Origin: Marinomonas atlantica
GTDB taxonomy: Bacteria > Pseudomonadota > Gammaproteobacteria > Pseudomonadales > Marinomonadaceae
Reading direction: 5' to 3'
Assembly (NCBI RefSeq): GCF_001639725.1
Contig: NZ_LTAW01000005.1
Coordinates: forward strand, 248,001 to 312,000
DNA length: 64,000 nt
The position numbers and the translations under genes are program-made. The notes under the pieces were generated by a model. That model was not told where the DNA came from. It did no database searches and was given only the letters and a program-made list of their open reading frames with translations. Positions 26,385 to 36,640 of the stretch are shown piece by piece (position 1 is the stretch's first letter; each line of letters starts with the position of its first letter).

Positions 26385-28526
26385 ATGACGCAATTAGTTA
26401 GTGATGCGATGGCACTAAGTCGATCTGAAAAAAAATGGCTTAAGTGGTTCGGTCCAAACGGAAAGGTGAATTTAGGGTGGAGTTGTTTTTTAAATAGGAA
26501 GGCTTATAAAGACATAGAAATGACGTTTGAAGGGGTGGCCGATACCCGTGTTAGATTATTAAAGCAATTCACAAATAATGTCTGGGAGCGTTTAGAACAA
26601 ACATCCCAAACTTTACCTAAAGTAGATAAAAGCTACATTAGCAGTACGCTAGAGAAGGTATCTGAATCGCTACCAGAAGCATCTGAAATTGCTTTGATTC
26701 ATGACGGCATCATTTTTCATTCCACAGTAGCTTCTCGAAATGGCCAAAAACATGATCAACCAAAAGCCCTTGAGCGAGCAAAATATAAACCTTTTCTTCA
26801 TGGTCCATATCCTGACTCGATAACTCTTGAACTTGGGGGCACAACATCAAAGTTTCATGATCAAATGACGATGATGTTTTATCAACCAGTTATTTATGAT
26901 CAGGAAGTAATGTTCCTTATAGTTCGCATTCCTAACGATGTGTTTAGCGATCTTATTCAGCGTGAAGCAGGTCATGTTTTCAGTGAATCTGGCGATAATT
27001 ACTTGTTCATGGTGAAGTCAACATTCGATCAGAATTTAAAACCAGGCGTTGCTTTAAGTCGTTCACGTTTTGAAGATGATACTTTTTTTCTTGGTGAAAA
27101 TTTAAAACAAGGTGTTACTACTGCATACGGAACTGTGAAAATTAAAGCTCATACAGAGCTAGAAGTTATGTTTACTGATCCTGCCACTGGACAGCTGCAT
27201 CCTGGAGTGCGTGAAACGATAAAAAACGGTAGCAATCTCTTTGTAAAATACCCAGGCTACTCAGACTATCGTCACGTTCCAGTAATTGGAAAGGGCATTA
27301 CTTTTTCGTTGAAGGGCTCTGACGATCGCTGGGGAATGATGTGTGAGGCCGATGTAGAAGAAGTCTATCGCCCAAGGTCTGTCAAATACACTATGATGCG
27401 TATGTATTGGGGCTGTATGTTACTGACATTGGGTGTCCAATTTAGCTTAAATGCTTTTACTAGCTTACCTATTTTTGCGTCTTTAGGTATTTCAACGGCA
27501 CTAGCTTTTTTACTGTCTTTAATATTTTCAGCGCAAGGTCCAGCGAAACTTTCAAGGCAGCTCGGAGGGATGGCTAAGGTCATTCGTGGGCTTGCTGAAG
27601 GGGAAGGAAATTTGACACAAAGAATGGATGTTTCTCGGTTGCCGCCTAATGAAGCTGGGCTCCTAGGTAGGTGGATAAACAGTTTCGTTGATAATTTGGA
27701 TCAGATAGTAGGTGAGGTCATTATGTCTGCAAAACAAGTTACTGTGTTAACGCAACAAATGGCAAACTCTAATGAAGAGGCCTCGCTAGCTTCAGAAGCA
27801 GTGCAGAATGCTGCGAGTGAGTCATTAGACGTTGTGCAATCTCAAAACGGCTATGTCGAGAATGCTAGCGAAAGTGTTGGCGTTATGAAAGCCACTATGG
27901 AGCAAGCAGTTCATGGTGCTCACAAGCAATACATTTTAGTGCGTCAAAGCACTGAAACCATTCGCGATGTTGTCCAAACTTCAGCAGATTCTGTCAATCT
28001 TCTTAGTCAGCAAGCAGATGAAGTTGGGAGGTTTGTTGATGAAATAACCGACATTACCAGTCAAACTAATCTGTTGGCGTTGAATGCAGCAATTGAAGCC
28101 GCTCGTGCAGGTGAATATGGTCGCGGCTTCTCTGTTGTAGCTGATGAGGTCCGCGCGCTCGCTAATCGGACAGCTGTGACCGCCGCTGACATAGGCAACG
28201 TTGTTAAGGGCATTAAGTCAGAAACAGATCGTGCGGTCTCGCTCATGGAGCAAGGTATCAATGATGTTAATGACAGTCTGATAAAAAATGAGGCTGCATC
28301 AAACGACAGTGACACCCTATCTCATGTCGCTTCAGATATGTTTGAAATTATCGAGCAAATATCAGTTACTACCCAAAAAAATGGTGTTCATGCTCAACAT
28401 GTGGCTGTGAGTGCTTTACAAATGGGGTCAAGTATTCGTTTGGTGAAAGCGAATTCTTATGAAGTGCAAGCTAGAGCAAACGAGCTTTCACGTCTAGTAG
28501 GCCTTTTTAAAGTAAGTGCGGCCTAA
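26385..28526 (+). CDS. Methyl-accepting chemotaxis protein with large N-terminal sensor and membrane hairpin
   Basis: The 713-residue receptor has a canonical C-terminal signalling hairpin: [19 protein letters not shown] and [15 protein letters not shown] at about residues 560-600. It has a HAMP-like linker near residue 395 ([16 protein letters not shown]). The first 330 residues form a Cache/PAS-like sensor with no N-terminal membrane helix; two membrane helices lie close together at about residues 337-387. Unless a cryptic signal exists, the sensor would be cytoplasmic and anchored by this hairpin. No pentapeptide tether is visible at the C-terminus (ends FKVSAA). An EAL gene follows after 16 bases. 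Confidence 0.92.
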   Translation: MTQLVSDAMALSRSEKKWLKWFGPNGKVNLGWSCFLNRKAYKDIEMTFEGVADTRVRLLKQFTNNVWERLEQTSQTLPKVDKSYISSTLEKVSESLPEASEIALIHDGIIFHSTVASRNGQKHDQPKALERAKYKPFLHGPYPDSITLELGGTTSKFHDQMTMMFYQPVIYDQEVMFLIVRIPNDVFSDLIQREAGHVFSESGDNYLFMVKSTFDQNLKPGVALSRSRFEDDTFFLGENLKQGVTTAYGTVKIKAHTELEVMFTDPATGQLHPGVRETIKNGSNLFVKYPGYSDYRHVPVIGKGITFSLKGSDDRWGMMCEADVEEVYRPRSVKYTMMRMYWGCMLLTLGVQFSLNAFTSLPIFASLGISTALAFLLSLIFSAQGPAKLSRQLGGMAKVIRGLAEGEGNLTQRMDVSRLPPNEAGLLGRWINSFVDNLDQIVGEVIMSAKQVTVLTQQMANSNEEASLASEAVQNAASESLDVVQSQNGYVENASESVGVMKATMEQAVHGAHKQYILVRQSTETIRDVVQTSADSVNLLSQQADEVGRFVDEITDITSQTNLLALNAAIEAARAGEYGRGFSVVADEVRALANRTAVTAADIGNVVKGIKSETDRAVSLMEQGINDVNDSLIKNEAASNDSDTLSHVASDMFEIIEQISVTTQKNGVHAQHVAVSALQMGSSIRLVKANSYEVQARANELSRLVGLFKVSAA

Positions 28527-28542
28527 CTAAGGAGAATTGATA

Positions 28543-29724
28543 ATGACTAAAGCCGAGATGGCATCGCTGAAAGTGGGTTTAGTACCCTATTTTCAGCCTA
28601 TCGTCGAGGTTTCTTCAGGCTGTATAACTGCGTTTGAAGCATTAGCACGTTATGTTGATGATCAGGGTAATGTGACTTCAGCAGCTTTTTTGTTCAGTGA
28701 TACCTCGTTATCCTTACAGCAAAGAAGAGAAATTGATCAGCACGTAAGAGCTCAGGCAATTGCCAAGGCAGCGCTTTTGCCTGACGATACTCGTCTAACT
28801 CTAAATATTTCCCCTGAGCTGATTGAATACGAAGAGCATTCCCCTGTTATTCATACAGTAAATATGATCGCTAGGTCTAACCTTCATCCTAATCAGGTGG
28901 TTATAGAACTACTTGAGACAGAAGGAAAATTATCAGATCTTAAAACACTAGTTACGGCTTATCGAGGGGCCGGTATGCGTATAGCAATAGATGACTTTGG
29001 TTCAGGCTTTTCTCATTTTGATCGGGTAATCGCTGTTGAACCTGATGTAATTAAGCTTGATATGAGGCTGTTAAAGCAGGCGTCAGTGGGTGGTTTACTC
29101 GCGGGCTCTGCGGTTAAAAGCATTGTAGATTTCTGCACAAAAAGTGGTGCTATCATCGTAGTGGAGGGCGTTGAAACCGAAGAAGAGTTTTTCTATGGAC
29201 TAAGTTGCGGTGCTCACTACATGCAAGGATATCTATTTTCTTCTGCACAGCCCATTTTTCTGGCCAAAGAAACATTTCAATCCCAAATCAGCACCTTACG
29301 AAAATGCTTTTTTGAGCGCAAGAAAAAATCCACACTTCAAGCATCTGAGCGTTACAATTTCCTAGTAAAAACACTTGAAGCTGTGGTCGCCCTCGATTTG
29401 GAAAGTGTGTGTGTAAAGCACAAAGTAGAGGCTAAATTAGCGACTATACTGGGGATTTTACGGTATTTTGTTGCAGACATGGAAGGATATCAGCAATCCC
29501 CCAACTATGTTCTTAATTCTGAAGGGAACTTTGTAGACGAACAGACACCTTGGGTGGCTGTTAATTGGTCTTGGCGGCCTTATTTTAGCCAAGCCTGTTG
29601 TTCAAAGTTTGCAATTGTGTCGAATGAATACCTTGATATTCATTCTGGTAGGCATTGTAAAACAGCAGCAGTGCGCCTTAAAAACGGTAACGTTCTAATG
29701 GTAGATATTGATGTTGCAGATTAA
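28543..29724 (+). CDS. EAL-domain c-di-GMP phosphodiesterase with C-terminal sensor-like domain
   Basis: The roughly 393-residue protein has an N-terminal EAL domain with the key catalytic residues apparent: EALARYV, NISPELIE, LLETEGKL, IDDFGSGFSHF, VIKLDMRLL, VEGVETEEEF and MQGYLFSSAQP. This supports an active enzyme that cleaves cyclic di-GMP. The last about 125 residues look like a Cache/PAS-type fold, resembling the YkuI C-terminal arrangement. The ATG at 28543 is chosen because AAGGAG precedes it by eight bases; TTG at 28537 is too close. It is co-transcribed with the chemoreceptor, suggesting coupled taxis and second-messenger control. Confidence 0.88.
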   Translation: MTKAEMASLKVGLVPYFQPIVEVSSGCITAFEALARYVDDQGNVTSAAFLFSDTSLSLQQRREIDQHVRAQAIAKAALLPDDTRLTLNISPELIEYEEHSPVIHTVNMIARSNLHPNQVVIELLETEGKLSDLKTLVTAYRGAGMRIAIDDFGSGFSHFDRVIAVEPDVIKLDMRLLKQASVGGLLAGSAVKSIVDFCTKSGAIIVVEGVETEEEFFYGLSCGAHYMQGYLFSSAQPIFLAKETFQSQISTLRKCFFERKKKSTLQASERYNFLVKTLEAVVALDLESVCVKHKVEAKLATILGILRYFVADMEGYQQSPNYVLNSEGNFVDEQTPWVAVNWSWRPYFSQACCSKFAIVSNEYLDIHSGRHCKTAAVRLKNGNVLMVDIDVAD

Positions 29725-29829
29725 TTTGTATAGCTAAATTATTGATTTTACGTTCAATAGGCGTTGCAAGCGGCAAAGTAATTCAGGAATATAAAACGAT
29801 CAACTTTCTAATTAAGGGGCTTTAATAAT

Positions 29830-31473
29830 ATGGCAATTCATCCTCAAGCAGGGCAGCTCGCTCCAAATGAGTCATTGGTTAATATCCCTAAGCTCATTAG
29901 TGCTTATTACACTTTACATCCTGATGCACAGTTTGATGCCGAGAAAGTCAGCTTTGGAACGTCTGGGCATCGTGGTAGTGCTTTTACTAAAAGTTTTAAT
30001 GAAACGCATATTCTCGTGATCTGCCAGGCAATTTGTGAATACAGGCAGTTGCACAGTATTGAAGGGCCGCTTTATCTTGGCAAAGATACGCATGCACTGT
30101 CTGAAGCGGCTTTTACTAGCGCGTTACAGGTGTTGGTTGCAAACGATGTAACCGTTCGAGTGCAAAAAGACGATGGCTATACGCCTACACCGGTTATTTC
30201 GCACGCCATCCTAACGCACAATCGCGATGTATCGGCGCGACCTGAGCGTGCTGATGGTATCGTCATTACGCCGTCTCATAACCCCCCGGAAGATGGTGGT
30301 ATTAAGTATAATCCACCTAAAGGTGGTCCGGCCGATAAAGATATTACCGACTGGATAGCGGAGCGCGCTAACGAGCTTATGTGGCATGACATGAAAGGCG
30401 TCAAGCAGGTTGAAGTCGTTGAGGCGCTAAGCAGTGATCTTGTGGAGCCATTTGATTACATTGAGCATTACGTTAGTGACCTAGATAATGTTATTGATAT
30501 GGCCGCTATTAAAAAAGCCAATGTACGTATTGGTGTGGATCCGTTAGGTGGTTCGGGCATTGGATTCTGGAAACCAATTGCTGAGCGCTATGGTTTAAAT
30601 ATTGACGTTGTAAATGATCGTGTAGATCCTACGTTCTCGTTTATGCCACTTGATAAGGATGGGCGTATTCGTATGGATTGTTCATCGCCCTATGCCATGG
30701 CAAACCTTCTAAAGATTCAAGATCAATTTGATGTAGCCGTCGGGAATGATCCCGATTACGATCGCCATGGAATTGTCTGTCCTGGTTATGGCTTAATGAA
30801 TCCTAATGCCTACCTTGCAGTGGCCATAGAGTATCTGGCGACACATCGAGATTGGCCTGTTGATATCCAATATGGTAAAACGTTGGTATCCAGTGCAATG
30901 ATTGATCGTGTAGTGGCAGATTTAGGTAAAACGTTGTGTGAAGTGCCTGTTGGCTTTAAGTGGTATGTTGATGGTCTATTCGACGGTACCTTAGCCTTTG
31001 GTGGCGAGGAGAGTGCGGGGGCTTCATTCTTACGCAGAGATGGCACTGTTTGGACAACAGACAAAGACGGCTTCATTATGGCTTTGTTGGCCGCTGAGAT
31101 ATTAGCTGTCACGGGCAAAAATCCTGCTCAGTTAGCTGAGGAGCAGGCTAAACGATTTGGTCAGCCTTACTATAAGCGCATTGATGTTGTTGCAACACCT
31201 GAACAAAAAATGATTCTTTCAAAGCTAGAAGCGAACTCTGTGCATGCGCAAAGTTTGGCGGACGACCTTATCGTAAGTAAGTTGACCCATGCGCCGGGCA
31301 ATGATGCAGCAATAGGCGGCTTAAAGGTCTCTACCGACAATGGTTGGTTTGCTGCCCGGCCATCTGGTACAGAGAATGTTTATAAGATCTATTTAGAAAG
31401 CTTTGTCTCCGAGTCTCACTTAGCTCAACTGGAACAAGAGGCCGTTGAGCTGGTTAATTCTGTATTGGAGTAA
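29830..31473 (+). CDS. pgm: Phosphoglucomutase (alpha-D-glucose-phosphate-specific)
   Basis: The 547-residue enzyme interconverts glucose 1- and 6-phosphate. The phosphoserine loop [12 protein letters not shown] carries S149; the metal loop [11 protein letters not shown], the sugar loop [10 protein letters not shown] and the phosphate loop [12 protein letters not shown] are intact. Length matches E. coli Pgm (546). Start ATG with AAGGGG upstream. Confidence 0.96.
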   Translation: MAIHPQAGQLAPNESLVNIPKLISAYYTLHPDAQFDAEKVSFGTSGHRGSAFTKSFNETHILVICQAICEYRQLHSIEGPLYLGKDTHALSEAAFTSALQVLVANDVTVRVQKDDGYTPTPVISHAILTHNRDVSARPERADGIVITPSHNPPEDGGIKYNPPKGGPADKDITDWIAERANELMWHDMKGVKQVEVVEALSSDLVEPFDYIEHYVSDLDNVIDMAAIKKANVRIGVDPLGGSGIGFWKPIAERYGLNIDVVNDRVDPTFSFMPLDKDGRIRMDCSSPYAMANLLKIQDQFDVAVGNDPDYDRHGIVCPGYGLMNPNAYLAVAIEYLATHRDWPVDIQYGKTLVSSAMIDRVVADLGKTLCEVPVGFKWYVDGLFDGTLAFGGEESAGASFLRRDGTVWTTDKDGFIMALLAAEILAVTGKNPAQLAEEQAKRFGQPYYKRIDVVATPEQKMILSKLEANSVHAQSLADDLIVSKLTHAPGNDAAIGGLKVSTDNGWFAARPSGTENVYKIYLESFVSESHLAQLEQEAVELVNSVLE

Positions 31474-31481
31474 TGAGCTTG

Positions 31482-31512
31482 TAGAAGAGGTTATGTCAAA
31501 TAACCTCTTCTA
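31482..31512. terminator. Convergent hairpin at the pgm end
   Basis: A 13-base stem (TAGAAGAGGTTAT / ATAACCTCTTCTA) with a GTCAA loop spans the end of the minus-strand methyltransferase gene and follows the pgm stop. T-runs are poor on both strands, so it is a weak terminator or a processing stem. Confidence 0.55.
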
Positions 31513-32230
31513 GCCGACTTTGCCATTTATTTAAATTAAAACCGAGTGTTTGAGTTAATTGCGAACACTGATCTTTTTGTTCTTTAAGGTTCAGATTGTG
31601 GGGAACATTTGTAGCGAATACAACCCAATTACCACAGCCTGTGTCCAACGCTGTCAAGGTGTTAAATTGCTCAAGTAAAAAGTGTTTAAGGTCACTATGG
31701 TACTGGTGCTCATCCCAGCAGTTTAATACTAGCATCCCATTTTCTTTAATCTGATTTTTGGCCTGTTCCAAAAAGGTTTGCGTGGCAACACGCTTGTCCA
31801 TACCAAAGTGTTGATATAAATCTGTAAACAAAATATCAAACTTCTTTGACTTATTATTTTGAACGAACTCAATAGCATCTTCCGTAATCACTTCTATTCG
31901 TTTACTTTTAGGTAAGCGAAAGAATTCTTCTGCAATGGCAATAATTTCAGGCCTTAGCTCTACTGCCGTAATGTGTATGCCGCTCACGGCTTTACTCAGC
32001 GCATGGACTAGCGCGCCACCCCCTAATCCCAATACGCAGGCACGTTTTGGCTTGCGGTCAATTAACGCCAATAACATGGCTTGGGTATATTCATGTTGCA
32101 GCACATGTGGCTGCTTTAGATTGATGCGACTTTGTTCGTCACCATCGGCAAATGACAGTGTGCGAAATTTACCATCGTCAAATACGCGAATGACACCGTG
32201 TTCATCCTGCGTTTCGTATACTAAGGACAT
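31496..32230 (-). CDS. Spermidine synthase-like SAM-dependent methyltransferase fold protein
   Basis: The roughly 244-residue protein has a Rossmann-type SAM fold of the spermidine synthase family: glycine-rich motif I CVLGLGGGALVHALS, acidic loop VELRPEIIAIAEEFF and post-motif ITEDAIEFV, then ILFTDLY. Spermidine synthase proper carries a tight aspartate gatekeeper; here FTDLYQH differs, so polyamine aminopropyl transfer is uncertain. The start at 32230 is chosen over a longer in-frame form whose extra residues fall on the upstream terminator. Confidence 0.75.
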   Translation of the reverse strand: MSLVYETQDEHGVIRVFDDGKFRTLSFADGDEQSRINLKQPHVLQHEYTQAMLLALIDRKPKRACVLGLGGGALVHALSKAVSGIHITAVELRPEIIAIAEEFFRLPKSKRIEVITEDAIEFVQNNKSKKFDILFTDLYQHFGMDKRVATQTFLEQAKNQIKENGMLVLNCWDEHQYHSDLKHFLLEQFNTLTALDTGCGNWVVFATNVPHNLNLKEQKDQCSQLTQTLGFNLNKWQSRLEEVI

Positions 32231-32253
32231 TGCTAATCTCTTCTTGAAAAAGA

Positions 32254-32279
32254 AAAGACCAGACGGGTGTCTGGTCTTT
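32254..32279 (-). terminator. Terminator of the ydiJ-type gene
   Basis: An 11-base stem (AAAGACCAGAC / GTCTGGTCTTT) with a GGGT loop, followed on the minus strand by a T-rich tail, lies just after the minus-strand gene ending at 32305. Confidence 0.85.
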
Positions 32280-32304
32280 ATTGGCATGATACGGATTTTT
32301 TGCG

Positions 32305-35300
32305 TTAAGCTAAATCAGCTTTTATATGTTCTAGTAGTATTTGAGCAGGGTGTTTAACGCTAACATCATCCATGCGCTTTGTTTGACAGCGGCAAGAATA
32401 ACCCGTTGCGACCAATTTATTATTCAGTGTAGGATCGTTAACCTTCTCTTTCCATGACAAGTTGTAAATTGCCTCAGAGGTTGGCTTGTTACTAGATTCA
32501 TGGCCATATGTACCTGCCATACCACAACAGCCGACATTTTCAACGGCTAGCTTTAGCCCTAAGAGCTCGTAAACACTTTGCCAGTCTTTAATAGACGGCG
32601 CTGCATTGGTTTTCTCGGTACAGTGAGCCATCATATGAAATGTCTCGTCTTTTACTGAAATGGCTTGTTTTTCTAGATGGGTAGATTGGTTTGCCAGCCA
32701 TTCTTGCATTAATTGAACTTTAGGGATGGGGCGGCTGGTGCCGAAAGTCTTAGCATACTCAGAGCGATACGTTAGCGTCATAGAGGGATCAATACCAATC
32801 ATGGGAAGTCCGTAAAATGCTAAATTTTGAAGCATGTCCAGATTTTTCTTGGCAGCTTTCTCAAAAGGTCGCAAAAAGCCATGTACATGCAATGGTTTAC
32901 CGTTGGGCATGTAAGGCGCTAAATAGGCCTGAAAGCCAAGGCGACTTAATAGTTCCATAACATCTAACACGAGTTCCGTTTCAAAATAGCTGGTGAAAGC
33001 ATCCTGAACAACAATTACGGCACGTTTACGGTCTTTTGGGCTTAATGCTTCAATGGCCAAAGGTGTCGCTAAACGAATGCCACGACTGGACATTTCGCGT
33101 TTTAAGTTATGTTTCGATAGTTTGGGGCTGTCTTCAAAACCAATTACCTTGCTGATTAGGCCTTTGGTGAAACGATTCCCTACCATCCAATTATAAGGCT
33201 GAGGGAAAGCAGCCATCGTTGGCATCATATACTCCAAAGAACCTACAAAATAGTCTTTTGCGGGTCGAAGGTAGCGGCTGTAATACAGTTCTAAGAACTT
33301 GGCGCGAAACTCTGGCACGTCGACTTTTATCGGGCATTGGCCGACACACGATTTACACGCTAAACAGCCCATCATAGACTCATGCACTTCATTGGAAAAG
33401 TCGTATTCACCACGTCGTTTTGCCAATGTATTGCGTAGCTTTGGAATAAAGCTGGTAAGAAAGCTTGTGTGACGTGTTTTGTGACTTTCTTTTAATACAT
33501 CAACCCCTTGCTCGCTCATGCCTCGAAGCCATTCTCTCATTAAAGAGGCGCGACCTTTGGGTGAGTGAATACGTTGACGGGTTCCTTTCCAGGACGGACA
33601 CATAGCATCGTTTGGGTCAAAATTAAAACAGGCACCATTACCATTACAGTACATACCTTCTTTAAATTGATCACGATTGATCAATGGAATTTGACGGTCC
33701 AGTTGGCCACGCATTGGCACTTCGTCGATTTTAAGTAAATCTGCACCTAATTCATAAGGTGTGGCGATTTTACCAGGGTTAAGTTGATTACGAGGATCAA
33801 AAGCACCTTTGATTTGTTGGATGCACGGGTACAGATCACCAAAAAAAGCTGGAGAGTATTCTGAACGAACGCCTTTGCCGTGTTCGCCCCAAAGCAGCCC
33901 ATGATATTTCTGAGTTAACGCGACTACTTTATCCGTGATTTCTCGGATCATAGGTTCTTGCGACTCATCCTTTAAATCAAAAGCAGGCCGCACATGTAAT
34001 ACACCAGCATCTACATGACCAAACATGCCATAGGTCAAACCATAACTGTCTAATACGTCACGAAACTCCATTATAAAGTCAGCAAGATGTTCAGGCGGTA
34101 CCGCTGTATCTTCAACAAACGGGATAGGGCGCTTTTCGCCTTTGGCGTTACCCAATAAGCCAACGGACTTTTTACGCATGCCCCAAATTTTATTTACGTT
34201 ATCGTGACCGTTTGCAACGGTATAGCCAAGAGCACTGGCATTTGGATCGGCACTAAGCGCATCAAGTCGATCGGTTAGAATTCTAACGCGGGCTATTACT
34301 TCAGCTTCATTGTCACCCGTGTATTCAACAAGATTAACGCCTTGAGCATCTTCACCAGATTGTTCTGGAAAAAATTCTGCAACCGAATTCCAGATAATAT
34401 CGCCTTTAGCCAATCCCAACACTTTAGAGTCGACGGTTTCAATTGATGTCGGCTGTGCGCTAAGTAATTCTTTAGCATGGCGTAAAGAGGCTTCGAAGCT
34501 GCTGTACCGGATATTGACTAAGGTCGCAAAGGTAGGGATTTTGAGAAGATTTACTTTTGCTTCTACGATAAAGCCAAGTGTTCCTTCTGAGCCACAAAGG
34601 ATGTTGTTAAGGTTGAATTGGCCGTTATCGTCGCGTATGTGCGCTAAATCATAGCCTGTCATGCAGCGGTTCAGTTCTGGGAAGGAGTCATTAATAGCAT
34701 CTTGTTTGGTCTGTGCAATGGTATCAATGACTCTGTGTGCGTGGGCCGCGTAATCAGACCCTTTCTTAATGGTATTGAGTGAGTCTTCATCGATAGGAGC
34801 ACTACTGATTAATTCACCATCCAAAAGTACTGTTTTTAACTCCAGCACATGGTCACGAGTTTTACCGTACATGACCGAGCCTTGACCACTTGCGTCAGTG
34901 TTGATCATCCCGCCAATGGTTGCTCTGTTACTGGTAGACAGTTCAGGAGCAAAGAATAAGCCATCTGCCTCAACTGCTTTATTCAGCTGATCTTTGACTA
35001 CACCCGTTTGTACACGTGCCCAACCTTCCTTGACGTTTACCTCAAGGATTTTGTTCATGTGCTTGGATAAGTCCACCACCAGGCCATCTGTTAGAGATTG
35101 TCCATTAGTGCCCGTTCCGCCGCCGCGAGGGCTTAAAACAATACCGTGAAATTCTGTTTCATTAGAAAGGCGAGTTAGCAGTTGAATATCTGCCACTGAG
35201 CTTGGATAAATAACGCCCTGGGGTAGGACTTGATAGATTGAGTTGTCGGTCGAAAGTACGACTCGATTGGCATAATCTGGATTGGTGTCCCCTTGGAATC

Positions 35301-35376
35301 CTGAGGTCTTCAAGCGCTCGATAAATGCGAGGTATTTAGCTTGTACTGGCGAGACCTCAGACAGTTTAGGAATCAT
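32305..35376 (-). CDS. ydiJ: FAD-binding and Fe-S D-2-hydroxyacid dehydrogenase (YdiJ-type)
   Basis: The 1023-residue protein is a fusion of an FAD-linked oxidase with a C-terminal iron-sulfur part, the length of E. coli YdiJ (1018). It has an N-terminal PCMH FAD domain (SPRGGGTGTNGQSL), an oxidase C-domain (MFGHVDAGVLHVRP), a ferredoxin-type cluster motif CLACKSCVGQCPIKVDVP near residue 670, and a CCG-type motif VGCCGMAGTYGHE near residue 960. YdiJ relatives oxidise D-2-hydroxyglutarate. It probably feeds electrons to the respiratory chain. It is read alone, with its own terminator. Confidence 0.9.
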   Translation of the reverse strand: MIPKLSEVSPVQAKYLAFIERLKTSGFQGDTNPDYANRVVLSTDNSIYQVLPQGVIYPSSVADIQLLTRLSNETEFHGIVLSPRGGGTGTNGQSLTDGLVVDLSKHMNKILEVNVKEGWARVQTGVVKDQLNKAVEADGLFFAPELSTSNRATIGGMINTDASGQGSVMYGKTRDHVLELKTVLLDGELISSAPIDEDSLNTIKKGSDYAAHAHRVIDTIAQTKQDAINDSFPELNRCMTGYDLAHIRDDNGQFNLNNILCGSEGTLGFIVEAKVNLLKIPTFATLVNIRYSSFEASLRHAKELLSAQPTSIETVDSKVLGLAKGDIIWNSVAEFFPEQSGEDAQGVNLVEYTGDNEAEVIARVRILTDRLDALSADPNASALGYTVANGHDNVNKIWGMRKKSVGLLGNAKGEKRPIPFVEDTAVPPEHLADFIMEFRDVLDSYGLTYGMFGHVDAGVLHVRPAFDLKDESQEPMIREITDKVVALTQKYHGLLWGEHGKGVRSEYSPAFFGDLYPCIQQIKGAFDPRNQLNPGKIATPYELGADLLKIDEVPMRGQLDRQIPLINRDQFKEGMYCNGNGACFNFDPNDAMCPSWKGTRQRIHSPKGRASLMREWLRGMSEQGVDVLKESHKTRHTSFLTSFIPKLRNTLAKRRGEYDFSNEVHESMMGCLACKSCVGQCPIKVDVPEFRAKFLELYYSRYLRPAKDYFVGSLEYMMPTMAAFPQPYNWMVGNRFTKGLISKVIGFEDSPKLSKHNLKREMSSRGIRLATPLAIEALSPKDRKRAVIVVQDAFTSYFETELVLDVMELLSRLGFQAYLAPYMPNGKPLHVHGFLRPFEKAAKKNLDMLQNLAFYGLPMIGIDPSMTLTYRSEYAKTFGTSRPIPKVQLMQEWLANQSTHLEKQAISVKDETFHMMAHCTEKTNAAPSIKDWQSVYELLGLKLAVENVGCCGMAGTYGHESSNKPTSEAIYNLSWKEKVNDPTLNNKLVATGYSCRCQTKRMDDVSVKHPAQILLEHIKADLA

Positions 35377-35541
35377 GTAGTGTTCTCCGATGTGTGCAAA
35401 CTTTGCGAAATGATTCTATCAAAGAAAATACGTGTAATGGCGGCTTTTAGATGAAAAAATAGTACTAACAACATTCTAAATATTCATGAAGCGACTTAAA
35501 TTGTTTTGTTTTTGCTTCATAGCGACCTTTTGGGGGGCTTT

Positions 35542-36465
35542 TTGCAGTTTGATACTTTATTGATGCCAGGTCCGCCTGATGATTCCGGTAATGAGTTTTT
35601 GATTTATCGTGGCGATTTGGAATGTAATATTGCACCCGGTAATAAGCAGCATAAGCTTAAATATCATATGCAGCAGGCGTTAAGTGAAGGGTGTCAATAT
35701 GTTGCTACATTTGGTGGACCGCATTCTAATCATGTAGCCGCATTGGTTGCTAGTTGTCAGTTACATGGGTTAAAGCCATTGATTGTTGTTCGTGGCGAAA
35801 CTTGGGCAAAACTAACGCCTACGTTACAGTCAGCTGTTGCTTCGGGTGCTGTACTGTTTCCAAGTACTCGACAAGATTATCGCCTCGGGTTAGCGTCTGA
35901 AATAAAACAGACCATTGATAGCTATTATTCTAATGTTTACTGGGTGCCAGAGGGTGGGGCAGGCCCCTTGGGTGTCATGGGATGCTTTGATTGGGCTAAA
36001 ACCATAAGTCAGCATTCCAAAGCAGAAGGTGCTCATTTTTGTGTTGCAAGTGGCACGGGGGCGACTGCAGCGGGGTTTGCATCTTCAGGCATCGATTCGC
36101 TTAGCGTTTTTTCGGCTTTAAAGGGGACGCACAATCTTACCGAAGATGTTCAGTCTTTGTGTCGACAAGCTGGCTTAGATATTACGGCACAGTTGTCGAC
36201 GTATGATGAGTGCTTACATGGTGGTTTTGGGCGTATAAGTAAAGAGCTGGTCAATTTCCTACGAACGCTCTACAGGTTAAATCCAAGTATAATATTAGAT
36301 CCCATTTACACTTCTAAGATGGTTTATCAAGTATATCAATTACAAAATAAAGGGCTTTGGCCTCACAGGCGTACATTATTTGTTCACACTGGTGGGTTAC
36401 AAGGATGGTTAGGGGTGAAAAAAGATCAGCAGCCATACAGCGACCCTGAGCGATATTCGTGTTAA
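35542..36465 (+). CDS. D-cysteine desulfhydrase / ACC deaminase family PLP enzyme
   Basis: A PLP-dependent beta-family (fold II) protein of about 308 residues. The N-terminal GNKQHKLKYHM segment carries the Schiff-base Lys in GNK. Later motifs are FGGPHSNHVAALVASC and VASGTGATAAG (phosphate-binding loop), and C-terminal LDPIYTSKMVY. The start is uncertain: the TTG at 35542 has GGGGGG upstream, while an in-frame TTG at 35506 would lengthen it by 12 residues; neither is an ATG. The reaction is inferred to be removal of sulfide/ammonia from D-cysteine or deamination of aminocyclopropane carboxylate. Confidence 0.75.
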   Translation: MQFDTLLMPGPPDDSGNEFLIYRGDLECNIAPGNKQHKLKYHMQQALSEGCQYVATFGGPHSNHVAALVASCQLHGLKPLIVVRGETWAKLTPTLQSAVASGAVLFPSTRQDYRLGLASEIKQTIDSYYSNVYWVPEGGAGPLGVMGCFDWAKTISQHSKAEGAHFCVASGTGATAAGFASSGIDSLSVFSALKGTHNLTEDVQSLCRQAGLDITAQLSTYDECLHGGFGRISKELVNFLRTLYRLNPSIILDPIYTSKMVYQVYQLQNKGLWPHRRTLFVHTGGLQGWLGVKKDQQPYSDPERYSC

Positions 36466-36640
36466 TTCACATTGCCTGATCGGTTGCCTAATAGCTAAGC
36501 CTTTAGCTTCGTGTTACATTCTTACGTAATTTGGTTTATCCATAATTGTTTGAAACCAATAGATATTTAATTGCAATAAATGGCTAGTGCTTAAATCAAA
36601 GGCTAGTGAGAGCAAATCAGTGACAGGAAAGATTGATTAA

